From Candidatus Saganbacteria bacterium (GTDB lineage Bacteria; Margulisbacteria; WOR-1; O2-12-FULL-45-9; XYB2-FULL-48-7), in NCBI GenBank assembly GCA_020051815.1, contig JAGVQF010000118.1:1-5113 (forward strand): a stretch of DNA of 5,113 nt. Reading direction: 5' to 3'. Positions 1-5,113 of this stretch are shown here, in pieces (within the stretch, counting starts at the first letter, position 1; each line of letters opens with the position of its first letter). The translations under genes were made by a program, and so were the position numbers. The notes under the pieces are model-generated. The model did not search any database. It was not told where the DNA came from and saw nothing but the letters and a program-made list of their open reading frames with translations.

Positions 1-110
1 CTTACTAAACACTCGGCCTCGTAAACGACTTGAAGGGCTAACGCCTTATGAGGTATTCTTTAAGGAGACTGGTGTTGCATTAAAATGTTGAATTCAGCGG
101 GCAGTATTTT
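1..110 (+). mobile_element. Right end of an IS30-family insertion sequence (boundary approximate)
   Basis: The transposase stop at 89-91 is followed at once by TTGAATTCAGCGGGC (88-102). It is A/T-rich and resembles the kind of terminal repeat found just beyond IS30-type transposase stops. The left end is not in the window, so the inverted repeat and the 2-3 bp target duplication cannot be paired. The right boundary is inferred to fall roughly between 95 and 115, because the nuclease-like reading frame has recognisable family sequence from about 117 on. Confidence 0.5.
2..91 (+). CDS. IS30-family transposase, C-terminal end only (5' partial)
   Basis: This is the last 29 codons of a DDE transposase of the IS30 family; the rest lies left of the window. 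Frame 2 reads NTRPRKRLEGLTPYEVF, then FKETGVALKC and a TGA at 89-91. Family knowledge: IS30-type transposases end with an asparagine-rich-to-arginine segment of the form LNxRPRKxLxxxTPxEVF, followed by a short tail ending in VALxC or similar, usually just inside the right terminal inverted repeat. The match is short but distinctive. The DDE catalytic residues are outside the window, so activity cannot be judged. The bases after the stop should contain the right end of the element, next to the nuclease-like gene. An alternative is a decayed IS remnant, although the visible part is intact. Confidence 0.85.
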   Translation, partial: LLNTRPRKRLEGLTPYEVFFKETGVALKC

Positions 111-116
111 GTCTTA

Positions 117-374
117 TTGCCCGAAGTATGGAAACATATTGTCAAAGGGCACCCCGAAGTTGAAAAATATTTAAGTAAAATTGGTGAGACATTGGCCAGG
201 CCGGCGATCATTTGCCGGAGCAGGAAGAACGAGCAGAGGCATCTCTATTATCGTTTTCTTCGAGCCAAATTGTTTTTTGTTGTTGTGGCCGACGCGGCAA
301 AAAACATTATAATAACGAGCTATATTTCTGATAGAATTAAGGAGGGGGATGTTTTATGGCGCGAAAAAAGATGA
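117..374 (+). CDS. Small RelE/barnase-fold (BECR-like) nuclease-type protein, putative toxin, probably 5'-truncated
   Basis: An 85-residue product read from TTG 117. Visible features are W5-KHI with GHPE (residues 11-14), a helix LSKIGETLARP, the basic RSRK (34-37), LYYRF (43-47), a hydrophobic strand KLFFVVVADA, and a C-terminal strand with ITSYISDRIKEGD. This W-HI-x-HPE / R-S-R / YYR / T-x-Y-D-x-IKEG layout matches small proteins of the phage barnase-EndoU-ColicinE5-RelE-like group commonly paired with DUF2283 proteins; RNA cleavage is inferred from the fold family, not shown here. The start is doubtful. The frame is open back to a stop at 81-83, but TTG 117 is the only standard start codon in it and has no Shine-Dalgarno. 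The family normally has several more residues before the W-HI motif, so the original start was probably removed by the IS30 insertion. The last 19 bases overlap the DUF2283 gene. Confidence 0.65.
   Translation: MPEVWKHIVKGHPEVEKYLSKIGETLARPAIICRSRKNEQRHLYYRFLRAKLFFVVVADAAKNIIITSYISDRIKEGDVLWREKR
308..313 (+). promoter_or_regulatory. Candidate internal -10 box upstream of the DUF2283 gene and dapA
   Basis: A perfect TATAAT sits at 308-313 inside the nuclease-like gene, with a weak TTGTGG at 283-288 and a 19-bp spacer. A start near 320 would give a leader of about 36 bases before the DUF2283 ATG, allowing it (and dapA) to be expressed even if the upstream gene was cut from its promoter by the IS. 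The region is A/T-rich coding sequence, so a chance match is quite possible. Confidence 0.3.
339..345 (+). promoter_or_regulatory. Strong Shine-Dalgarno that decides the DUF2283 start
   Basis: AAGGAGG at 339-345 (continuing as GGGG) lies 10 bases before ATG 356. A second in-frame ATG at 371, which forms an ATGA with the upstream stop, would be 25 bases away, too far to use this site. This favours ATG 356. Confidence 0.75.
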
Positions 375-592
375 GTTTTTCTTATGATAAGAAGGCGGAT
401 GTGTTGTATCTGTCGGTCGGGAAGCCCAAGAAATCAATCAGCCGTGAGGTCGAAGACGGAGTGCTTTTACGTTTTGATTCAAAGAGCAAGGAAATTACGG
501 GTTTGACGATTATGGATTTTGAAAGCCGTTTCCAGAAAGCGAAGCCGCGCACGATTGACGTCTCTTTGGACGCGCATCTTCAGTCGGCTTAA
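356..592 (+). CDS. DUF2283 domain protein, putative antitoxin partner
   Basis: A 78-residue soluble protein. The DUF2283 signature is clear: YDKKADVLYLSVGKPKK (10-26), then a charged turn, VEDGVLLRFD (32-41) and EITGLTIMDFE (46-56), followed by a short basic and hydrophobic tail. DUF2283 proteins are small beta-rich proteins of unproven biochemistry, often encoded next to small RelE/BECR-type or DUF4258-type proteins, so an antitoxin role is inferred from neighbourhood only. It overlaps the upstream nuclease-like gene by 19 bases and has a far better ribosome binding site than that gene. This would favour excess of this partner, as expected for an antitoxin. The 16-base gap to dapA suggests read-through transcription into dapA. 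Confidence 0.8.
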   Translation: MARKKMSFSYDKKADVLYLSVGKPKKSISREVEDGVLLRFDSKSKEITGLTIMDFESRFQKAKPRTIDVSLDAHLQSA

Positions 593-608
593 TATTGAGG
601 AGATTTTT

Positions 609-1514
609 ATGACTAATTTAGGAACTTCGACAGGCTCAGTTCTGGGCAAAGTTTTAACCGCGATGGTGACTCCATTCAAGGCCGACTTGTCCGTCGACTG
701 GAAGAGGGCGGAGGAGCTGGCGGATTTTCTGGTGAAAAATGGCTCGGACGGACTTGTTCTCCACGGTACGACCGGCGAGTCGCCGACGCTGACCCATGAC
801 GAGGAATACGAGCTTTATAAAGTTGTCAAAAAAGCGCTTAGCGGACGATGTAAAATCGTTGCCGGCACCGGCTCGAACTCTACCGAAACGACGATCAAAT
901 CGACCAAACGGGCGGAGGAGATCGGCGTCGACGGCGTGATGGTCGTTGTCCCTTACTACAACAAACCGTCGCAGGAAGGGCTCTACCAGCACTTCAAAGC
1001 GGTGGCGGAGAACACCAGCCTGCCGATCATTATTTACAACATCCCCGGCCGGACCGGGATCAACATGACGCCGGAGACGACGGCGCGCATCTCCGCTCTC
1101 AAAAACATCATCGGTTTAAAAGACGCGGCGGGGAGCCTTGACCAGACCTCGGCGACGAGACAGCTCTGCCCGAAAGACTTCACGATCTGGAGCGGCGACG
1201 ACTCGCTGACGCTCCCCATGATGTCGGTGGGGGCGGTCGGCATTATTTCGGTCGCTTCCCACATTGTCGGCAAAGAGATCGCCCAGATGGTGGCGGCCTA
1301 TCAGGCCGGCGACACCAAAAAAGCGCAGGAGATACATCTCAAACTTTTGCCGATCTTTAAAGTGCTATTTATCACATCAAACCCGTCGCCGGTCAAATAC
1401 GCGCTCGAGCTGATCGGCCAGCCGGTTGGCAAACCGCGTTTGCCTCTCGTTGAGCCGAGTAGCGGCGAAAAAGAGCGAATTCGAAAAGTATTAAAGGATA
1501 TGGGCCTTGTCTAA
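609..1514 (+). CDS. dapA: 4-hydroxy-tetrahydrodipicolinate synthase
   Basis: The cytosolic TIM-barrel class I aldolase that condenses pyruvate with aspartate semialdehyde, the first committed step to diaminopimelate and lysine. The 301-residue product keeps all key residues: T54 and T55 in GTTGE, Y117 in PYYNKP, Y143 and R148 in YNIPGRTG, and the Schiff-base lysine K171 in GLKDAAGS. These correspond to E. coli T44, T45, Y107, Y133, R138 and K161, a constant offset of ten. So there are ten extra residues at the N-terminus before VLGKVLTAMVTPF, and most of them come from the repeat-like sequence at 622-642. ATG 609 is supported by GAGGAG at 597-602, six bases upstream; no ATG, GTG or TTG is available in frame nearer the conserved start. 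It overlaps the metallophosphoesterase gene by 8 bases. Assignment within the DapA/NanA family rests on the pathway residues and is strong. Confidence 0.95.
   Translation: MTNLGTSTGSVLGKVLTAMVTPFKADLSVDWKRAEELADFLVKNGSDGLVLHGTTGESPTLTHDEEYELYKVVKKALSGRCKIVAGTGSNSTETTIKSTKRAEEIGVDGVMVVVPYYNKPSQEGLYQHFKAVAENTSLPIIIYNIPGRTGINMTPETTARISALKNIIGLKDAAGSLDQTSATRQLCPKDFTIWSGDDSLTLPMMSVGAVGIISVASHIVGKEIAQMVAAYQAGDTKKAQEIHLKLLPIFKVLFITSNPSPVKYALELIGQPVGKPRLPLVEPSSGEKERIRKVLKDMGLV
622..642 (+). repeat. Short repeat-like sequence inside the dapA 5' end
   Basis: Bases 622-642 contain ACTTCGACAGGCTCAGTTC flanked to give GAACT ... AGTTC arms (5 bp each). From general knowledge, the core TTCGACAGGCTCAG recurs as a dispersed short palindromic repeat in many bacterial genomes, in intergenic DNA and sometimes inside genes; translated in reverse it gives the familiar EPVEV string. 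Here it is read in frame as TSTGSV within the ten-residue N-terminal extension of DapA. Only one copy is in the window, so its repeat status cannot be shown from this sequence. Confidence 0.55.
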
Positions 1515-2271
1515 GGCCAGATGGAAACCGCGACGTTCAGTCGCAGGTTTCCTTGTTTCTTTCCTGCTCGTATCGTCAGCTTTTGCCTTCTCCTTCGCCG
1601 TCTTTGGCGATAACCGCGATGGGGACGAGACGTTTAAACTGCTCATCAGTAAACTTAGCCGCGAGAAGGAGATTGTCTTTGCCGTCAATACCGGCGATTT
1701 TGCCTCGAACGGCAGCGAAGAGAAATATCTCGCCTATAAAAAGATGGTCTCAAAGCTGAAAGCGCCGGTCTATAACGTGCTGGGCAATCACGACGGGGTG
1801 CGCGGCGGCTTGAAGCGTTTTCAAAAATACTTTGGCCCTTTTTATTATTCCTTTGATTACGAAAACTCGCATTTTGTTGTTTTGAACAATGCCTTTAAAG
1901 AAAGCTTCGACAGCGCGCAGTTTAACTGGCTAAAAAAAGACCTGGCGGGAACAAAAGCAAGACACAAATTCGTTTTTATGCACAAGCCGGTCTTTGACCC
2001 GTCGGCAATTTATCCGGGCTACATTATGTCCGGCCGGGCGGTGACCGAGGAGCTGGAGAAGTTGTTTGAAAAGAACAAAGTCGACTATGTCTTTGCCGGG
2101 CACATCCATGGCTACGCGAAGGCCGAGCGGGAAGGGGTGACCTATGTCGTGACCGGCGGGGGCGGGGCGCCGCTCTATCTGCCGCCCGAATTCGGCGGCT
2201 TCTACCACTATGTTATAATATCGGTCGAGAAGGACCGGGTGAGCGATCGGGTCGTGAGAGTCTATGATTAA
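1507..2271 (+). CDS. Exported calcineurin-like metallophosphoesterase
   Basis: A 254-residue hydrolase expected to bind two metal ions and act outside the cytoplasmic membrane on an unknown phosphoester. The N-terminus is a classic Sec signal peptide: basic KARWKPRR, a hydrophobic stretch at 11-30, and a likely signal peptidase I site after SAFA (residue 27), with no lipobox cysteine. Metal-binding motifs follow in order: GDNR (34-37, where many relatives have DxH or GDxG), GD at 63-64, GNHD (93-96), the histidine in MHKP (H159) and GHIH (198-201), then a TGGGG loop. TTG 1507 is chosen because AAAGGA at 1493-1498 is well spaced and this start gives the complete signal peptide; the nearby ATG at 1521 is out of frame. 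It overlaps dapA by 8 bases and the next gene by 8 bases, suggesting translational coupling. The substrate cannot be read from sequence. Confidence 0.88.
   Translation: MSKARWKPRRSVAGFLVSFLLVSSAFAFSFAVFGDNRDGDETFKLLISKLSREKEIVFAVNTGDFASNGSEEKYLAYKKMVSKLKAPVYNVLGNHDGVRGGLKRFQKYFGPFYYSFDYENSHFVVLNNAFKESFDSAQFNWLKKDLAGTKARHKFVFMHKPVFDPSAIYPGYIMSGRAVTEELEKLFEKNKVDYVFAGHIHGYAKAEREGVTYVVTGGGGAPLYLPPEFGGFYHYVIISVEKDRVSDRVVRVYD
2211..2219 (+). promoter_or_regulatory. Candidate extended -10 element upstream of the peptidase-like gene
   Basis: TGTTATAAT at 2211-2219 has the TGn extension plus a perfect TATAAT, inside the end of the metallophosphoesterase gene, about 45 bases before ATG 2264. The -35 position (TTCGGC at 2191-2196) is poor. 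It could supply extra transcription of the next gene, but the codons for Tyr-Val-Ile-Ile could produce it by chance. Confidence 0.25.
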
Positions 2272-2863
2272 GAGCAAACCAAAAGCCAGGAAATCAACCG
2301 TCGCTATTTCGGAGCGTAACCGTGTCGCCCTCGCGTACCTTGAGCTTGCCAGCGACAAGGTCTTCCAGAAGCTGTCCGAAGAAGATAAGGTCAGGATCAT
2401 CAAGGAGGCCCAGGCGATCGGTGTTGAGGCGGCCGGCTGGGTCAGGACGGAATACTCAACCGACGACCCGCGCAAGATCGCCGTCAAGATGGGCCTGCGG
2501 GTCTTTGGCGAGGACAAGCAGTCGGGCGGCACCAGCGAATACCGGCGCGAAACGAAAGAGATCGTTATCTCCCGCAAATTCCACGAAAAGCTCCTGCGCG
2601 AGGTGCAGTCGGCCGAGCTCTCCGAGCGCCTGCTCAAGCTGGTCGTTGCCCAGCAATTGTTCCATCACATTGAAGCCGAGCGGATCGGCGAGGTCTACAA
2701 GCGTTTCAAGTTCCCCGTCTGGCGCCTCGGCTCTTACGTCAGAGAAAAAACCATTAGTGGCTTAAGCGATGTGGCGGCGCAGGCCTTTACCCAGACCTTG
2801 CTCGGTTTGGACATCTCGCCCCAGGTTTTTGACTATTTAGTCCTCTCCCGAAATTTGCTATAA
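2264..2863 (+). CDS. ImmA/IrrE-like peptidase-fold protein with a degenerate HExxH motif
   Basis: A 199-residue, charged, soluble protein with no signal peptide or membrane segment and a basic N-terminus. The middle part, DPRKIAVKMGLRVFGED (68-84) followed by EIVISRKFHEKL (99-110), looks like the opening of ImmA/IrrE-type domains, in which a helix and a short sheet precede a zinc-binding helix. In the expected helix the sequence is VVAQQLFHHIEAERIG (127-142): where relatives would have HELFHH, this protein has QQLFHH, losing the first histidine and the catalytic glutamate. A further segment LSDVAAQAFTQTLLG (167-181) resembles the region carrying the third ligand in such proteins. Peptidase activity is therefore doubtful, and a regulatory or binding role is an alternative. 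The family assignment is by eye and moderate. It overlaps the metallophosphoesterase by 8 bases; only a weak GAGAG precedes the ATG, so coupling is likely. Confidence 0.5.
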   Translation: MIKSKPKARKSTVAISERNRVALAYLELASDKVFQKLSEEDKVRIIKEAQAIGVEAAGWVRTEYSTDDPRKIAVKMGLRVFGEDKQSGGTSEYRRETKEIVISRKFHEKLLREVQSAELSERLLKLVVAQQLFHHIEAERIGEVYKRFKFPVWRLGSYVREKTISGLSDVAAQAFTQTLLGLDISPQVFDYLVLSRNLL

Positions 2864-2864
2864 T
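2836..2864 (+). promoter_or_regulatory. Extended -10 promoter for the PHP-alr-dnaX run
   Basis: TGCTATAAT at 2856-2864 is a perfect -10 with a TGn extension. A weak -35, TTTAGT at 2836-2841, is 17 bp upstream; the better-looking TTGACT at 2829-2834 is 24 bp away, too far to pair. The predicted start is near 2871, 53 bases before the PHP ATG. The -10 overlaps the stop codon (2861-2863) of the preceding gene. Confidence 0.6.
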
Positions 2865-2870
2865 GTAACA

Positions 2871-2893
2871 CATCACGGGATATAAACGTGATG
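2871..2893 (+). promoter_or_regulatory. Perfect 7-bp dyad at the predicted transcript start
   Basis: CATCACG (2871-2877) and CGTGATG (2887-2893) are exact inverse complements separated by the 9-base A/T-rich GGATATAAA. The left arm begins at the predicted +1. It could be an operator for a dimeric repressor or a 5' stem protecting the mRNA. No T-run follows, so it is not an intrinsic terminator. Confidence 0.5.
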
Positions 2894-2923
2894 CTCATTT
2901 CGCGGATAAGAGGAAACAAATAA

Positions 2924-3748
2924 ATGCCAACCGACTTGCATATTCATAGCAATCTTTCCGACGGTACAGAAACGCCCGAAGAGCTTGTCAAGCTGGCGCA
3001 GGCGGTGGGGCTCAAGACTATAGCCCTGACCGACCACGATAATATTGATGGCATTGAAGTCGCGATGGTATCGGGTAAGGGGTATGGGGTAGAAGTCATT
3101 CCCGGCATTGAATTTACGACGGAAAACCCGCGGGCCGAAGTCCATATCCTGGGTTATTTTTTTGACCATCACGACTCGGAGTTGTTGGCGATTCTCGGCA
3201 AGATCCAAGAGGGGCGGGTTGACCGGATCTACAAGATAGTCGAAAAGCTGAAAGAGCAGGGCGTTGAGATCGCGGCGGACGAGATCTTTGCCATTTCCGG
3301 GAAGAAGTCGCCCGGACGCCCGCACGTGGCGAGGGTCCTGATCGCTAAAGGCCTGGTTACTAATTTTAAAGAGGCCTTCAGCCGCTATCTCGATTTTCGG
3401 GCGCCGGCCTACGTGCCGCATTACCGGCTGCTGCCGGCCGAGGCGGTGGAGCTGATCAAAAAGTCGGGGGGCATCCCGGTCTTTGCCCATCCGGTGATCT
3501 CAAATTGCGACGATCTCATTCCTGATCTGATGGCGGCCGGCCTGCGCGGTCTCGAAATTTATTATCCCGGTTATTACGCCGACCAGATCGAGCATTATCT
3601 GGCCCTGGCCAAAAAGCACGGATTGTTGGTGACGGGCGGTTCGGATTATCACGGTAGTAACTCGGGGCGCGAATTGAAACTGGGCGAGCACACGATCCCT
3701 GACGAACTGGTGGATAAATTAAGAAATGAACACATACGCGGAAATTAG
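2924..3748 (+). CDS. PHP-domain metal-dependent phosphoesterase (RNase AM / YciV-type)
   Basis: A 274-residue cytosolic protein. The polymerase-and-histidinol-phosphatase active site is complete: DLHIHS (4-9) with H6 and H8, SDGT (12-15), TDHD (36-39), E63 in PGIEF, H74 in EVHILGY, H134 in GRPHVAR, H189 in FAHP, and D241 and H243 in SDYHG. The layout and length match the YciV/TrpH group, whose characterised members remove nucleotides from the 5' end of short RNAs or hydrolyse 3',5'-nucleoside bisphosphates with Mn2+. That substrate is inferred from the family. ATG 2924 has AAGAGGA at 2908-2914, nine bases upstream, and starts just before the conserved DLHIHS, as expected. It has its own promoter and leader dyad, and its last 23 bases overlap alr. 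Confidence 0.9.
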   Translation: MPTDLHIHSNLSDGTETPEELVKLAQAVGLKTIALTDHDNIDGIEVAMVSGKGYGVEVIPGIEFTTENPRAEVHILGYFFDHHDSELLAILGKIQEGRVDRIYKIVEKLKEQGVEIAADEIFAISGKKSPGRPHVARVLIAKGLVTNFKEAFSRYLDFRAPAYVPHYRLLPAEAVELIKKSGGIPVFAHPVISNCDDLIPDLMAAGLRGLEIYYPGYYADQIEHYLALAKKHGLLVTGGSDYHGSNSGRELKLGEHTIPDELVDKLRNEHIRGN

Positions 3749-4814
3749 TTTAGAAGCGATCAAGCACAATATCGCCGCCATAAAAAAGTTCCTGGCTCAA
3801 GGGGTGCGTTTTATGGCGGTCGTCAAGGCCAATGCTTACGGCCATGGCGCGGTCGCGGTGGCCCGGGCGGCGGGGGAAGCGGGCGCCGATTATCTGGGGG
3901 TCGCCAATCTTAAAGAAGCGCTTGAGTTGCGCGAAGCGGGGATCCTTTCTCCCATCCTCATCCTGACCGAATCGCCAACATCAGTGGCTGACGAAGTCAT
4001 TCAGCACGGCCTGACCCAGACGATCTATTCGTTTTCCGAGGCCAAAGCGCTTTCCGATGAAGCGCAAAAAAGACATAAGCCCGCTCGCATCCACGTCAAG
4101 ATCGACACCGGCATGGGCCGCGTCGGCATTGCCCCGTCGGATGCGATCGCATTCATGACCAAGGTTTCGTCCCTGCCGGGACTCGAGCTTGAAGGGGTTT
4201 TTACCCACTTTGCCAAGGCGGAAGACCCGGAAGACAATTTTACCAAAGAGCAGTTCGAGAAATTCCGGCAGATCATAACTCGCGTGCCGCAGGTGCCGCT
4301 CAAGCACTCGGCCAACTCGGCGGCGGCGCTTTTCCACAAAGAAACCCATCTCGACATGGTCAGGGTCGGTCTCATGATCTACGGCCTCTATCCGCAGAAC
4401 GCGCGGCGCCTGATCGAGCTCAAACCGGCGCTTTCGTTCAAGAGCCGGGTCACTTATCTCAAGCGCGTGCCGGCGGGTACGCCGCTCTCCTATGGCAGTA
4501 CTTTTGTTACCCCGGCGGAAACATCGATCGCCACGATCCCGGTCGGCTACGCCGACGGCTACAGCCGGCGCCTCTCCGATCGCGGGCAGGTCGTCATCCG
4601 CGGCAAGCGGTTCCCGGTCGTCGGCCGCGTGACGATGGACCTGACGCTAATTAACGTCGGTGATTCAAAGGTGGAAGTCGGCGACGAGGTTGCCCTGATC
4701 GGCGAGCAGAACGGGCAGGGGATCTCGGCCGATGAGATAGCTTCCTTGGAAGACACAATTTCTTACGAAGTCGTTTGCAGTATCGGAAAAAGAGTGCCGA
4801 GGGTTTATAAATGA
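3726..4814 (+). CDS. alr: Alanine racemase
   Basis: A 362-residue PLP enzyme that interconverts L- and D-alanine, supplying D-Ala for peptidoglycan. The N-terminal barrel carries the PLP lysine K34 in [10 protein letters not shown] (32-41), then [10 protein letters not shown] (125-134), HSANSAA (194-200) and R213 in [10 protein letters not shown]. The C-terminal domain has the second catalytic base Y256 in LSYGSTF, GYADGY (274-279) and TMD (303-305). Length is typical and no key residue is missing. The start [15 protein letters not shown] matches the usual family opening (a W/YxEI-L-A-xxN pattern). No good Shine-Dalgarno precedes ATG 3726, which lies inside the PHP gene, so translation probably depends on ribosomes finishing that gene. 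It ends in a 4-base ATGA overlap with dnaX. Confidence 0.95.
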   Translation: MNTYAEISLEAIKHNIAAIKKFLAQGVRFMAVVKANAYGHGAVAVARAAGEAGADYLGVANLKEALELREAGILSPILILTESPTSVADEVIQHGLTQTIYSFSEAKALSDEAQKRHKPARIHVKIDTGMGRVGIAPSDAIAFMTKVSSLPGLELEGVFTHFAKAEDPEDNFTKEQFEKFRQIITRVPQVPLKHSANSAAALFHKETHLDMVRVGLMIYGLYPQNARRLIELKPALSFKSRVTYLKRVPAGTPLSYGSTFVTPAETSIATIPVGYADGYSRRLSDRGQVVIRGKRFPVVGRVTMDLTLINVGDSKVEVGDEVALIGEQNGQGISADEIASLEDTISYEVVCSIGKRVPRVYK

Positions 4815-5113
4815 GTTACGTTTCATTATATCGAAAATACCGCTCGCAAAACTTTGACGACCTTGTCGGCCAAACTGTAATCGTTCAAACTTTAAAGAAC
4901 GCGATCAAGAGCAATCGGCTGGCTCACGCCTATCTCTTCTCTGGGCCCAGAGGCACGGGAAAAACCTCGACCGCCCGTATTTTAGCCAAGGCGCTCAATT
5001 GTAATGATGGGCCGACGCCCGCTCCCTGCGGCCAGTGCGATAATTGTGAAAAGATCCGGACCGGACACTCGGTCGACGTGATCGAGATCGACGCGGCTTC
5101 TAATCGCGGCATC
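4811..5113 (+). CDS. dnaX: DNA polymerase III subunit gamma/tau, N-terminal part (3' partial)
   Basis: The first 101 codons of the AAA+ clamp-loader subunit that opens and loads the sliding clamp at replication forks; the gene runs off the right edge. The opening [20 protein letters not shown] is the canonical DnaX start. Walker A is GPRGTGKTS (45-53), and the zinc-binding cysteines are C64, C73, C76 and C79 (the PCGQCDNC cluster), followed by the DAASNRG segment (94-100). Walker B, the rest of the ATPase and any tau region or frameshift site are outside the window. GAGGG at 4799-4803 gives a well-placed ribosome binding site, and the ATGA overlap with alr suggests coupling. Confidence 0.95.
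   Translation, partial: MSYVSLYRKYRSQNFDDLVGQTVIVQTLKNAIKSNRLAHAYLFSGPRGTGKTSTARILAKALNCNDGPTPAPCGQCDNCEKIRTGHSVDVIEIDAASNRGI

Noticed and set aside
88..117. Outward hybrid promoter at the IS30 end (TTGAAT 88-93, TCTTAT 112-117, 18-bp spacer)
   Set aside because: The -10 is weak (4 of 6) and the start would fall downstream of TTG 117, so it cannot be supported for the toxin-like gene.
1905..1913. A second CTTCGACAG resembling the repeat core in dapA
   Set aside because: It lies in the conserved FDSAQFNWL stretch of the phosphoesterase, diverges right after nine bases and is explained by coding constraint.
1930..2637. Long minus-strand open frame across the phosphoesterase and peptidase-like genes
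   Set aside because: It is serine/arginine-rich without domain motifs and lies opposite two well-supported genes; it is an antisense shadow of their codon usage.
2829..2834. TTGACT as the -35 of the PHP promoter
   Set aside because: The spacer to TATAAT at 2859 is 24 bp, too long for a sigma-70-type promoter; the extended -10 is the more likely determinant.
2871..2893. Dyad as an intrinsic terminator of the dapA run
   Set aside because: The stem is short, not GC-rich at its base, and no run of T follows.
2873..3490. 205-codon minus-strand open frame opposite the PHP gene
   Set aside because: No recognisable motif or ribosome site; the plus strand holds a complete PHP active site.
1..5113. 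CRISPR array, tRNA or rRNA
   Set aside because: No regularly spaced repeats, cloverleaf or rRNA-like sequence was seen on either strand.

Overview
The window is a compact, almost entirely plus-strand block of bacterial housekeeping genes whose left edge has been disturbed by an insertion sequence. Nothing in it fixes the organism. Leucine-rich Sec-type export, a diaminopimelate-pathway dapA, alr and a gamma/tau-type dnaX point to an ordinary free-living or uncultured bacterium of moderate GC content with a peptidoglycan wall. No lineage-specific marker was found, so taxonomy is left open.

Left edge (1 to about 600). The window opens in the last 29 codons of an IS30-family transposase. Within about 30 bases of its stop lies a reading frame for a small RelE/barnase-fold (BECR-like) nuclease-type protein. 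It has no upstream ATG and no Shine-Dalgarno sequence, and its beginning was probably lost or replaced by the IS end. It overlaps a DUF2283 gene that has a very strong ribosome binding site. Together they look like a small toxin-antitoxin-type pair, A/T-richer than the genes that follow.

First housekeeping run (609-2863). dapA (lysine/diaminopimelate synthesis), an exported calcineurin-like metallophosphoesterase and a cytosolic protein resembling ImmA/IrrE-type peptidases are joined by two 8-base overlaps. The DapA N-terminus carries a ten-residue extension encoded largely by a short repeat-like sequence. The peptidase-like protein has glutamines where the first two residues of an HExxH motif would be expected.

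Second run (2924 to right edge). An extended -10 promoter overlapping the preceding stop codon, followed by a perfect 7-bp dyad at the predicted transcript start, introduces a PHP-domain phosphoesterase, alr (alanine racemase) and the first 101 codons of dnaX (DNA polymerase III gamma/tau). These genes are tightly overlapped and probably co-transcribed. dapA and alr both supply peptidoglycan precursors. The PHP protein and dnaX belong to nucleic acid metabolism. No large undescribed system is visible; the points of interest are small and local.
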